5,700 nucleotides of DNA from JANQLC01 sp036881805 (GTDB lineage Bacteria; Bacteroidota; Bacteroidia; Flavobacteriales; JANQLC01). Each line of letters begins with the position of its first letter. Within the stretch, counting starts at the first letter, position 1. The notes beneath the pieces were generated by a model, which was not told the DNA's origin, did no database searches, and was given only the letters and a program-made list of their open reading frames with translations. The DNA lies in NCBI GenBank assembly GCA_036881805.1, contig JBAJNK010000075.1:1-5700 (forward strand), given 5' to 3'. The position numbers and the translations under genes were made by a program. Below, one piece after another: positions 1 to 5,242 of this stretch.

Positions 1-2
1 CA

Positions 3-95
3 GACAAGTCTCTCCGCATCGTCTTTTGGGATTTGGCTAAGTGGCTGCTAAGTTATAAAAAATATTATATAAAAGCAAAACCCGATGGGACATGA
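3..95 (+). CDS. Possible 3' end of a gene entering from the left
   Basis: One forward frame is open from the window edge for 30 codons and ends in TGA at 93-95. The peptide reads DKSLRIVFWDLAKWLLSYKK, followed by YYIKAKPDGT. It mixes hydrophobic, aromatic and lysine residues in a way that looks protein-like, and it is the longest of the three forward frames at this edge (the others stop at 38-40 and 49-51). I do not recognise a family. If real, the gene converges on egtD, whose stop is at 258. A run this short can be open by chance, and its second half is AT-rich (52-75), so the call is tentative. Confidence 0.3.
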   Translation, partial: DKSLRIVFWDLAKWLLSYKKYYIKAKPDGT

Positions 96-257
96 CGGAT
101 TCTCGTGGAGAAGCCAATAAAATGAGTTTATCCCTTTGAAAATTTTAATGCGCCAAAATTACTTTTGAGCGGTGAAACTCTGGAACTGAGTCGAGGGCTG
201 AATCGCTGCCGGCCCACACCGCTTTGGCGAAACCCAAATTATCAACAGGCTAGCGCG
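96..257. other. Intergenic stretch, no clear feature
   Basis: No credible reading frame exists on either strand. Only weak hairpins are visible: a 5-bp stem with a 3-base loop at 100-112, and an all-AT 6-bp stem at 141-160 with an 8-base loop. Neither has the GC-rich stem plus T-run of a standard intrinsic terminator, so I cannot place a terminator for egtD or for the possible gene on the left. The perfect palindrome TAGCGCGCTA at 251-260 overlaps the egtD stop codon. Confidence 0.5.
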
Positions 258-1199
258 CTAACAACGCTTTAAAACGTAGTCCGCAAACCACCCTTGGCCA
301 TCCGTCAGTTTGTCCACAATCCGAAAGCCGGTATTGGCGATGATTCGCGCCAGTATGCTGTCGTTGTATTTTCGTGAGATTTCCGTATGGATTTTTTCGC
401 CTTTTTCAAAGGAAAAGCGCTTGCCGATCTTTGAAATGCGGACTTCCTGCGCTCGGGTGCTCTCCAAATAGCTTTTTACAATGCCCTCGTGCACATCGTA
501 CGCAACGCGGTGTTTAAATGCGTTGACATCGAATTCGCCACCCAATTCCCCATTGATGCGCAGCAGCAGATTCAAATTGAAATCCCGAGTGATACCCCCA
601 CGATAAGCCGGCAAGACGATGGACGCGTCTTTAATCAGATCGAGACCCAGTAACAAGCTGTCGTCCGGCCGCAGCCGGACACCGAGCTCATAGACGAATT
701 CAGCAGCCCGCTCATCGGGCATATTGCCCATACTGGAGCCCAGAAATAAAACGACTTTGGGATGCCGATCCCCCCGCAAGGAATCCAGTATTTCAAAGTA
801 GTCACCGCATTGTTTTCGTATGGAAACACCGGGTAATTCCTCGGTTAGACCACCGGCAAGCCCGTCGAGCGCATATGGAGATATATCGATAGGCAGATAG
901 GTGAATCGGTAGGCCGCCCGATGCCATGCACGGATGAGCACCTTGGTCTTACTGCCATCGCCAGCACCGAGTTCTACGAGTTCGAAATACCTGCCTTTTT
1001 GAAGCCCCAATGCCTGGGTGATAAGCTGCGTTTTTCGGCTGAGTATTTCAAATTCCACCCGGGTCAAATAATATTCGGACATGCGCGTGATCGCGACGAA
1101 TAGCGCATCGCCCCGCTTGTCGTAAAAATACCTGGACGGCAGGGATTTGGGATGATGACTCAAACCGCGGTCGACATCTCTTTTAAACTGTTCTATCAT
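258..1199 (-). CDS. egtD: L-histidine N(alpha)-methyltransferase EgtD
   Basis: A SAM-dependent enzyme that trimethylates the alpha-amino group of histidine to hercynine, the first committed step of ergothioneine synthesis; cytosolic. The 313-residue product is close to the usual ~320. Visible features are the N-terminal SRYFYDKRG block (22-30), EYYLTR (42-47), the SAM loop ELGAGDGSKTK (76-86) and GSSMGN ending at Asn159. Tyr199 and the pair Glu273/Ser275 in TEISRKY also stand out. These match mycobacterial EgtD Asn166, Tyr206, Glu282 and Ser284, known to bind the substrate's amino acid group and imidazole. An in-frame ATG at 1304 would add 35 residues, but that extension lies wholly over the end of egtB and includes no family sequence. 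The ATG at 1199, two bases after the egtB stop, gives the expected N-terminus and suggests translational coupling. The residue equivalent to mycobacterial Met252 appears to be Ser243. Histidine specificity is inferred from the other residues and the egtB neighbour. Confidence 0.93.
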   Translation of the reverse strand: MIEQFKRDVDRGLSHHPKSLPSRYFYDKRGDALFVAITRMSEYYLTRVEFEILSRKTQLITQALGLQKGRYFELVELGAGDGSKTKVLIRAWHRAAYRFTYLPIDISPYALDGLAGGLTEELPGVSIRKQCGDYFEILDSLRGDRHPKVVLFLGSSMGNMPDERAAEFVYELGVRLRPDDSLLLGLDLIKDASIVLPAYRGGITRDFNLNLLLRINGELGGEFDVNAFKHRVAYDVHEGIVKSYLESTRAQEVRISKIGKRFSFEKGEKIHTEISRKYNDSILARIIANTGFRIVDKLTDGQGWFADYVLKRC

Positions 1200-1201
1200 C
1201 T

Positions 1202-2353
1202 CTATTTCGCGAGGCGAATCCCGGCGTATTGCCATCGAAAATGCGGGTGAAAGAAATTGCGATACGTATGTCTGCTGTGACCCCTCGGCGTAACTACAGA
1301 ACACCCGCGCAACACCATTTGATCGATCATGAATTTGCCGTTGTACTCGCCTAGGGCACCGGGTACTGCTTTAAAACCGGGGTAAGGGAGGTAGGCCGAA
1401 TTCGTCCACTCCCAACGCGCACCCCATTGGAGCTGACCCGAGGCGGCTTCCCATTCAAACTCGGTGGGCAAACGACACCCCTTCCACAGGGCAAAGGCGC
1501 TCGCTTCGTAAAAGGAAACATGTGCGAGCAGGGCTTGGTGATCGACGGGTTGTAAACCCGCTAGCGTATATACATGCCATTTGCCGTCTATCTCATGCCA
1601 ATACAGCGGACTTTTTACGCCGCTGTTACACACCCAAGCCCAACCCGCATCGAGCCAATATTGGAATTTCTCATACCCGCGAGCCGCTATGAATTCCATG
1701 AATTCACCGTTGGTGACCCAAGCCTTTGAAATCGAGTAGTCGTGCAGGTATACCTTGTGCCTTCTCCGCTCATTATCAAAGCAAAACCCCGTTGAATCGC
1801 AACCGATTTCATAGATCCCTTCCGGAATTCCCAGCCAGCCCACCGCTTGATTTTTGTCTTTCATACAATTGAAATCGGGATGGTAAACCGGGTAGATCGG
1901 ATTGTGTCCCAAGCCGTACTTTAAATCGGCGAGCAACAGCTCCTGATGTTGTTGTTCGTGGTGGATGCCGAGGGTGATTCGCGCAGCTACCGCACGGGAT
2001 ACCGGGGCGGATAAGAGTCGGGATAGGTATTGATCTACGTGCTTTCGATAGGCGTAAATCACATCGACCCCAGGGCGGGTTATGCTTCCCCTTTGGGCGC
2101 GGGGTACCCGTTTGCCTATCGCATTGTAATAACTGTTGAATAAATAACCGAAATGCGGGTGAAATACCTGATAATCCGCACCGTTTTCCTCGAGGACCAT
2201 CTCCTCGAAAAACCAAGTGGTATGCGCGAGATGCCATTTGGGCGGGCTCGTAAAGAATTCGGTTTGCAGAATATAATCTTCTGCGTGAAGGGGTGCGCAG
2301 AGTTCTTCGGTCTTTCGCCTCGTCTCGAGGTATTGGCTTAAAAGCGTTTCCAT
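1202..2353 (-). CDS. egtB: Ergothioneine sulfoxide synthase EgtB
   Basis: A non-heme iron enzyme that uses O2 to join hercynine to the sulfur of a thiol co-substrate (cysteine or gamma-glutamylcysteine, which I cannot tell apart here). The N-terminal DinB-like domain (about 1-150) carries the iron ligands: His44 in KWHLAHTTWFFEE, and His132 and His136 in HHEQQHQE, matching His51/His134/His138 of mycobacterial EgtB. The C-terminal domain (about 170-383) has the formylglycine-generating-enzyme-like fold, with RLPTEFEWEAA (294-304), WEWTNSAYLPYPGF (314-327), GEYNGKFM (335-342) and TYRNFFHPHFRWQYAGIRLA (363-382). At 383 residues it is shorter than many family members because the loop between EWEAA and WEWT is cut to a few residues. 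The motif usually written RGGSCATP is RGCSVVTP here. The start ATG at 2353 has no Shine-Dalgarno sequence, but the N-terminus fits the family. egtD follows after two bases. No egtA, egtC or egtE gene is in the window. Confidence 0.95.
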   Translation of the reverse strand: METLLSQYLETRRKTEELCAPLHAEDYILQTEFFTSPPKWHLAHTTWFFEEMVLEENGADYQVFHPHFGYLFNSYYNAIGKRVPRAQRGSITRPGVDVIYAYRKHVDQYLSRLLSAPVSRAVAARITLGIHHEQQHQELLLADLKYGLGHNPIYPVYHPDFNCMKDKNQAVGWLGIPEGIYEIGCDSTGFCFDNERRRHKVYLHDYSISKAWVTNGEFMEFIAARGYEKFQYWLDAGWAWVCNSGVKSPLYWHEIDGKWHVYTLAGLQPVDHQALLAHVSFYEASAFALWKGCRLPTEFEWEAASGQLQWGARWEWTNSAYLPYPGFKAVPGALGEYNGKFMIDQMVLRGCSVVTPRGHSRHTYRNFFHPHFRWQYAGIRLAK

Positions 2354-2409
2354 GTATCAGCGTGTGCCGTTTTCAATTCTACATGCATCCATCCCAACAC
2401 GTCCTATAA

Positions 2410-2440
2410 AAAATATAGACCGAAAAAAACCCGTTTACAA
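2410..2440 (-). promoter_or_regulatory. Possible egtB promoter
   Basis: Read leftward, a TTG (complement of 2438-2440) is followed after 20 bases by TATATTTT (complement of 2410-2417). That matches the Bacteroidota pattern TTG-N17-23-TAnnTTTG except for the last base. It would give a leader of about 50 bases before the egtB ATG at 2353. With the 158-bp gap after gapA, it suggests that egtB-egtD can be transcribed separately from pfkA-gapA. The -33 box lies inside GTTTACAA (2433-2440), the complement of the TTGTAAAC sequence also found near pfkA and the regulator gene. Confidence 0.35.
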
Positions 2441-2511
2441 GCGCCCATATCAAATCACTCACATATTTTCTCTCACCCGATCCAACCTTTATTTTCTCGA
2501 GTCCCCTCGTT

Positions 2512-3516
2512 TTACAACCCCGCTATGTGTTGTAGCAAATCGACCAATTTGTCGGAATACCCCACTTCGTTATCATACCAGGCGATCAGCTTTACAAATT
2601 GGCCGTTGAGCATGATGCCGGCGCCGGCATCAAATACGCAAGTGTGGGTTTCCCCTATAAAATCACTGGATACAACGGGTTCATCTGTGTATTTCAAAAT
2701 TCCTTTTAAACGCCCTTCGGCTTCCCTTTTTACGGTCTTTGCCAAGGTATCGTAATCGGTGGCTTTCCCCAAGCGCAGGGTCAAATCCACTACGGATACA
2801 TCCGCAGTCGGAACGCGCATGGCCATACCGGTAAGCCTTCCATCCAATTCAGGGATCACCCTACCCACCGCTTTGGCAGCGCCTGTCGTGGTGGGAATGA
2901 TGTTTACCAGGGCGGAACGCCCCAAGCGGTAGTTCTTTTTCGAAGGCCCGTCTACCAACCGCTGGGTAGAAGTAGCCGCGTGTACGGTGGTCATAAGCCC
3001 CGCTGCAATGCCAAAGTGATCGTGGATTACCTGGGCTAAGGGGGCCAGACAATTGGTCGTACAAGAAGCGTTTGAAACCAAATTGTCGCTGGCGTGCGCC
3101 CTTTGGTGGTTGACCCCCATCACATACATGGGGGTATCATCTTTCGACGGAGCCGATAGCACTACTTTTTTGGCACCGGCACGGATATGTCCACCGGCGG
3201 ATTCTCGGGTCAAAAACAAGCCGGTGGATTCCACAATATATAAAGCCCCTATCGCATCCCATCTCAAGTCGGCCGGATTTTTCTCAGCGGTCACCCGAAT
3301 TTTTTTGCCATTTACTACGAGGTGATCGGATTCTAGTTGTATTTCTCCCTGAAATCCGCCGTGAACGGAATCGTATCGCAACAGGTATGCGATTTGTTCA
3401 GGCGCTAGTAAATCGTTGATACCGACCACCTCGATGTCTGCTCGCCTCGTGACAGCTGCGAAAACGAGGCGTCCAATCCGGCCGAAGCCATTTATGCCCA
3501 CTTTAATCTTCTCCAT
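2512..3516 (-). CDS. gapA: Glyceraldehyde-3-phosphate dehydrogenase, type I
   Basis: Catalyses the phosphorylating oxidation of glyceraldehyde 3-phosphate to 1,3-bisphosphoglycerate in glycolysis, and the reverse in gluconeogenesis; a cytosolic tetramer in this family. The 334-residue length is normal. The N-terminal Rossmann motif is GINGFGRIGR (7-16). Asn34-Asp35 at the end of the second strand is typical of NAD-using enzymes. The active site is SNASCTTNC (148-156) with Cys152 as nucleophile and His179 in TTVHAATSTQ as the base. NIIPTTTGAAKAVG (205-218) and WYDNEVGYS (313-321) complete the set. The start is fixed by the standard MxKIKVGINGFG opening. A good AAAGGAG touches the ATG directly, which is too close for ordinary Shine-Dalgarno pairing. 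It follows pfkA by 47 bp with no promoter visible in the gap, so the two are probably cotranscribed. No terminator with a T-run follows the stop. Confidence 0.97.
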   Translation of the reverse strand: MEKIKVGINGFGRIGRLVFAAVTRRADIEVVGINDLLAPEQIAYLLRYDSVHGGFQGEIQLESDHLVVNGKKIRVTAEKNPADLRWDAIGALYIVESTGLFLTRESAGGHIRAGAKKVVLSAPSKDDTPMYVMGVNHQRAHASDNLVSNASCTTNCLAPLAQVIHDHFGIAAGLMTTVHAATSTQRLVDGPSKKNYRLGRSALVNIIPTTTGAAKAVGRVIPELDGRLTGMAMRVPTADVSVVDLTLRLGKATDYDTLAKTVKREAEGRLKGILKYTDEPVVSSDFIGETHTCVFDAGAGIMLNGQFVKLIAWYDNEVGYSDKLVDLLQHIAGL

Positions 3517-3563
3517 CTCCTTTGCTTTGAACTGGTTTGAAACTCAATCTGACATATGGAATT

Positions 3564-4544
3564 TCATACAGCGGTGATATCCGCTATTTTTTTCAACTCC
3601 ATATCCAATGGGTTATGCGCTTTAACCGCCTGATCCAATGGCGTCTCTACCACTGCGTTGTGGCGAATACCCACCATCACACCGCTTTTCCCGGCTAAGA
3701 GCGCTTCCACAGCAGCCACACCCAAACGGCTCGCCAATACGCGGTCATAACAAGAGGGGGCGCCACCGCGTTGGATATGTCCCAAAACCGTCACGCGAAT
3801 ATCGTATTCCCGGTAACGCATTTTTACCGCTTTGGCCAAATCGTACACATTGCCCAACTGATCGCCTTCCGCTACCACTACGATACTGGAAGACTTGCGG
3901 CTTTTGTGGCTGCGGGACAACCGGCTAAAGAGCGTCTCGAGCTCCATGTTTTGCTCCGGGATTAAAATCGCTTGTGCGCCTATGCCAATACCGCTGTTCA
4001 GCGCTATAAAACCGGCATCCCGCCCCATCACCTCTACAAAGAACAACCGATTGTGCGAGGTGGCTGTATCCCGAATCTTGTCGATGGCTTCTACCACGGT
4101 GTTCAGAGCCGTATCGTACCCAATGGTATAATCCGTGCCGTAAATATCGTTGTCAATGGTACCCGGAATGCCAATCACGCGAATACCGTGCTCCTTTTCG
4201 AAAATCATCCCGCCCGTGAAAGAGCCATCCCCACCGATGACGACCAGTGCACCTACGCCGTGCTTCTCCAACTGTTGGCAGGCTTCTTTGCGCCCCGCTT
4301 CCGTCTGAAACGACTCGGAACGAGCCGCTTTCAGTATGGTCCCCCCTCTACCGATTAAATTTTTAACCATCCGCGGGCCCATGGGCACCAACTTGCCGGC
4401 TATCAATCCTTCATAGCCCAATCGAATGCCTTTGCATTCAACGCGATAATAAGCGCAAGCCCGTACCACAGCGCGTATCGCAGCATTCATGCCCGGCGCA
4501 TCGCCACCCGAAGTCATCACCGCAATTTTGTTCGCCTTTGGCAT
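3564..4544 (-). CDS. pfkA: ATP-dependent 6-phosphofructokinase
   Basis: Phosphorylates fructose 6-phosphate to fructose 1,6-bisphosphate, the committing step of glycolysis. The 326-residue length is typical of bacterial PfkA. Visible motifs are the nucleotide-binding SGGDAPGMN (12-20), GGDGS (104-108), the catalytic PGTIDND (127-133) with Asp131 equivalent to E. coli Asp127, MGRDAGF (173-179) and the sugar-phosphate-binding GHIQRGG (255-261). Gly107 and Gly128, at the positions of E. coli Gly104 and Gly124, mark the ATP-dependent type; pyrophosphate-dependent enzymes usually have Asp and Lys there. The start ATG at 4544 gives a short N-terminal extension (MPKAN) before the first strand, and GGAG lies three bases upstream. 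It is the first gene of the leftward block, followed by gapA 47 bp downstream. The gene appears intact. Confidence 0.97.
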   Translation of the reverse strand: MPKANKIAVMTSGGDAPGMNAAIRAVVRACAYYRVECKGIRLGYEGLIAGKLVPMGPRMVKNLIGRGGTILKAARSESFQTEAGRKEACQQLEKHGVGALVVIGGDGSFTGGMIFEKEHGIRVIGIPGTIDNDIYGTDYTIGYDTALNTVVEAIDKIRDTATSHNRLFFVEVMGRDAGFIALNSGIGIGAQAILIPEQNMELETLFSRLSRSHKSRKSSSIVVVAEGDQLGNVYDLAKAVKMRYREYDIRVTVLGHIQRGGAPSCYDRVLASRLGVAAVEALLAGKSGVMVGIRHNAVVETPLDQAVKAHNPLDMELKKIADITAV

Positions 4545-4566
4545 CTACTCCGCTTCTTCTGTCTGA

Positions 4567-4599
4567 CAAATATAAGGCTTCGTCCAAAAAGTGTACAAA
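4567..4599 (-). promoter_or_regulatory. Promoter of pfkA (Bacteroidota type)
   Basis: On the minus strand TTTG (complement of 4596-4599) is followed after 21 bases by TATATTTG (complement of 4567-4574). The latter matches the Bacteroidota -7 consensus TAnnTTTG at every fixed base, and the spacing is in the accepted range. Transcription would start near 4561-4563, leaving a leader of under 20 bases that includes GGAG before the pfkA ATG. It would drive pfkA and probably gapA. Confidence 0.65.
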
Positions 4600-4636
4600 A
4601 AAGACGGATGTCTCGCAGTGGCGATATAGGTCAATC

Positions 4637-4660
4637 CCCTTTAAAACCAACGCAAATACA
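4637..4660 (+). repeat. Possible outlying copy of the 40-bp repeat unit
   Basis: The sequence CCCTTTAAAACC, then AACGCAAATACA, resembles the array unit around 5592-5615 (CTTTCAAACC, then GACTCAAATGGA). The similarity covers the T box and the centre but not the A-rich tract. It lies upstream of the pfkA promoter. The sequence is of low complexity and the match could be chance. Confidence 0.25.
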
Positions 4661-4685
4661 CTTTTCTCCAAACCCGAATGTTTCT

Positions 4686-4699
4686 ACTTGTAAACAAGT
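4686..4699. promoter_or_regulatory. 14-bp inverted repeat, possible operator
   Basis: ACTTGT-AA-ACAAGT is a perfect inverted repeat with a 2-base centre, lying between the divergent pfkA and regulator genes about 90 bp upstream of the pfkA -33 box. Its core TTGTAAACA (4688-4696) recurs exactly at 4866-4874 over the start of the regulator gene. Dyads of this size are typical targets of dimeric Cro/CI-type proteins, but no binding is shown by sequence alone. Confidence 0.4.
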
Positions 4700-4733
4700 G
4701 ATTTACTATTTTAACAGCACGGCGCTAAGGGGC

Positions 4734-4830
4734 TAATTGTTTTGTTAAATTAAATTATAAATATTTTATTTTCAAGTATTTATATTTTTTACATAAACCT
4801 ATAGTTTAAAATATATTTCTCTTTTTTAGA
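4734..4830. other. Very AT-rich intergenic tract
   Basis: About nine in ten bases are A or T, with long runs of T and alternating AT, against roughly half in the flanking genes. No reading frame, RNA gene or matching -7 element is visible in it. It separates the pfkA control region from the palindrome cluster before the regulator gene and may act as an easily melted or bendable promoter-upstream segment. Confidence 0.5.
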
Positions 4831-4856
4831 TCGATTTCACCGGTGAATAAATGAAT
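4819..4856 (+). repeat. Copy of the 40-bp repeat unit in the regulator promoter
   Basis: This stretch reads as a T box (CTCTTTTTT), AGATCGATTT, TCACCGG and an A-rich end (TGAATAAATGAA). It follows the same order as the downstream array units, and it shares the exact 10-mer AGATCGATTT with the unit at 5638-5647. It overlaps the palindrome at 4836-4847. The shared 10-mer is observed; calling it the same repeat family is inference from the common layout. Confidence 0.45.
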
Positions 4857-4868
4857 TCATTACATTTG
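4835..4868 (+). promoter_or_regulatory. Promoter of the XRE-type regulator gene
   Basis: TACATTTG at 4861-4868 matches the Bacteroidota -7 consensus TAnnTTTG at all fixed bases. The only -33 candidate is the imperfect TTTC at 4835-4838, 22 bases upstream. The motif ends 5 bases before the ATG at 4874, so transcription should begin at or next to the start codon, giving a leaderless or nearly leaderless mRNA. The weak -33 box overlaps one palindrome and the -7 box overlaps another, which would suit self-repression. Confidence 0.5.
4836..4847. promoter_or_regulatory. Perfect palindrome TTCACCGGTGAA, possible operator
   Basis: A 12-bp perfect palindrome at the -33 region of the regulator gene. 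It is the most GC-rich point in an otherwise AT-rich region. A dimeric helix-turn-helix protein bound here would block polymerase, so it is a natural candidate for autoregulation by the adjacent gene product. Confidence 0.4.
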
Positions 4869-4871
4869 TAA
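4851..4871. promoter_or_regulatory. Two adjoining palindromes over the -7 element
   Basis: ATGAATTCAT (4851-4860) is a perfect 10-bp palindrome. It is joined to TTACA-TT-TGTAA (4860-4871), a perfect inverted repeat with a 2-base centre that contains the -7 element TACATTTG. The ATG at 4851 is followed by a stop after six codons and is not a gene start. With the palindrome at 4836, this makes three dyads within 36 bp of the regulator gene. Confidence 0.35.
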
Positions 4872-4873
4872 AC

Positions 4874-5242
4874 ATGGCGCACAATGAAATAGCTACCCGC
4901 ATTGAAACCGTTTTGAAGCATTACGGTTTGACGGCCTCCCAGCTCGCTGAAAACATCGGCATACAGCGCTCGAGTATCTCACATATCCTATCGGGTCGAA
5001 ACAAACCGAGCTTGGATTTAATCGTAAAACTCCTCGGGGCCTACCCGGATTTAAACTCGTATTGGCTCGTAATGGGAAGGCAGCCTATGCTACAATCGGA
5101 ATCCCAAAACAAAGTACCCCTTGAAAGCGAAGACGGCAGCCCAGCTGAATGCGCATTTGCCGGGGATGAGATCGAACAGATTGTCATCTTTTATCGAAAT
5201 GGCTGCTGCAAGCGATACGTTCCCGATTTCAAACGGAAATAA
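4874..5242 (+). CDS. XRE (Cro/CI) family DNA-binding regulator
   Basis: A 122-residue protein with an N-terminal Cro/CI helix-turn-helix domain (about 5-68). The second helix is near ASQLAENIG (21-29) and the recognition helix near RSSISHILSG (32-41), followed by RNKPSLDLIVKLLGAYPDLN and a conserved YWLVMG (63-68). A polar, acidic linker (70-98) leads to a short C-terminal segment, EQIVIFYRNGCCKRYVPD (101-118). That layout is common in small Bacteroidota regulators, where the tail often reads IxxIVFFYxDGTFxxYxP; the Cys-Cys pair here is a variation. No membrane or enzyme domain is present. The ATG at 4874 gives the normal N-terminus, and no in-frame upstream start fits. It is divergent from pfkA, probably autoregulated through the upstream palindromes, and its last codons merge into a 40-bp repeat array. 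Whether it controls pfkA-gapA or egtBD is unknown. I give no gene name because its targets are not known. Confidence 0.88.
   Translation: MAHNEIATRIETVLKHYGLTASQLAENIGIQRSSISHILSGRNKPSLDLIVKLLGAYPDLNSYWLVMGRQPMLQSESQNKVPLESEDGSPAECAFAGDEIEQIVIFYRNGCCKRYVPDFKRK

Noticed and set aside
1200..1304. N-terminal extension of egtD to the ATG at 1304
   Set aside because: It would overlap egtB by about 100 bp and adds sequence with no EgtD features; the ATG at 1199 gives the normal N-terminus two bases after the egtB stop.
1546..1560. Perfect inverted repeat CGGGTT-GTA-AACCCG inside egtB
   Set aside because: It lies in a conserved coding segment and is explained by codon choice; it is kept only as a caution for the TTGTAAAC motif.
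2494..2516. Hairpin CGAG-TCCC-CTCG followed by TTTT as a terminator near the gapA stop
   Set aside because: The T-run is on the plus strand, where no gene needs it, and the stem is only 4 bp; on the gapA strand no T-run follows.
2352..2609. Plus-strand 85-codon frame between egtB and gapA
   Set aside because: Its second half is antisense to gapA, the composition does not look like a protein, and no promoter or ribosome site precedes it.
4438..4671. Minus-strand 77-codon frame across the pfkA start
   Set aside because: It reads pfkA in another frame, has Cys- and Arg-rich low-plausibility sequence, and covers the pfkA promoter; best seen as a shadow.
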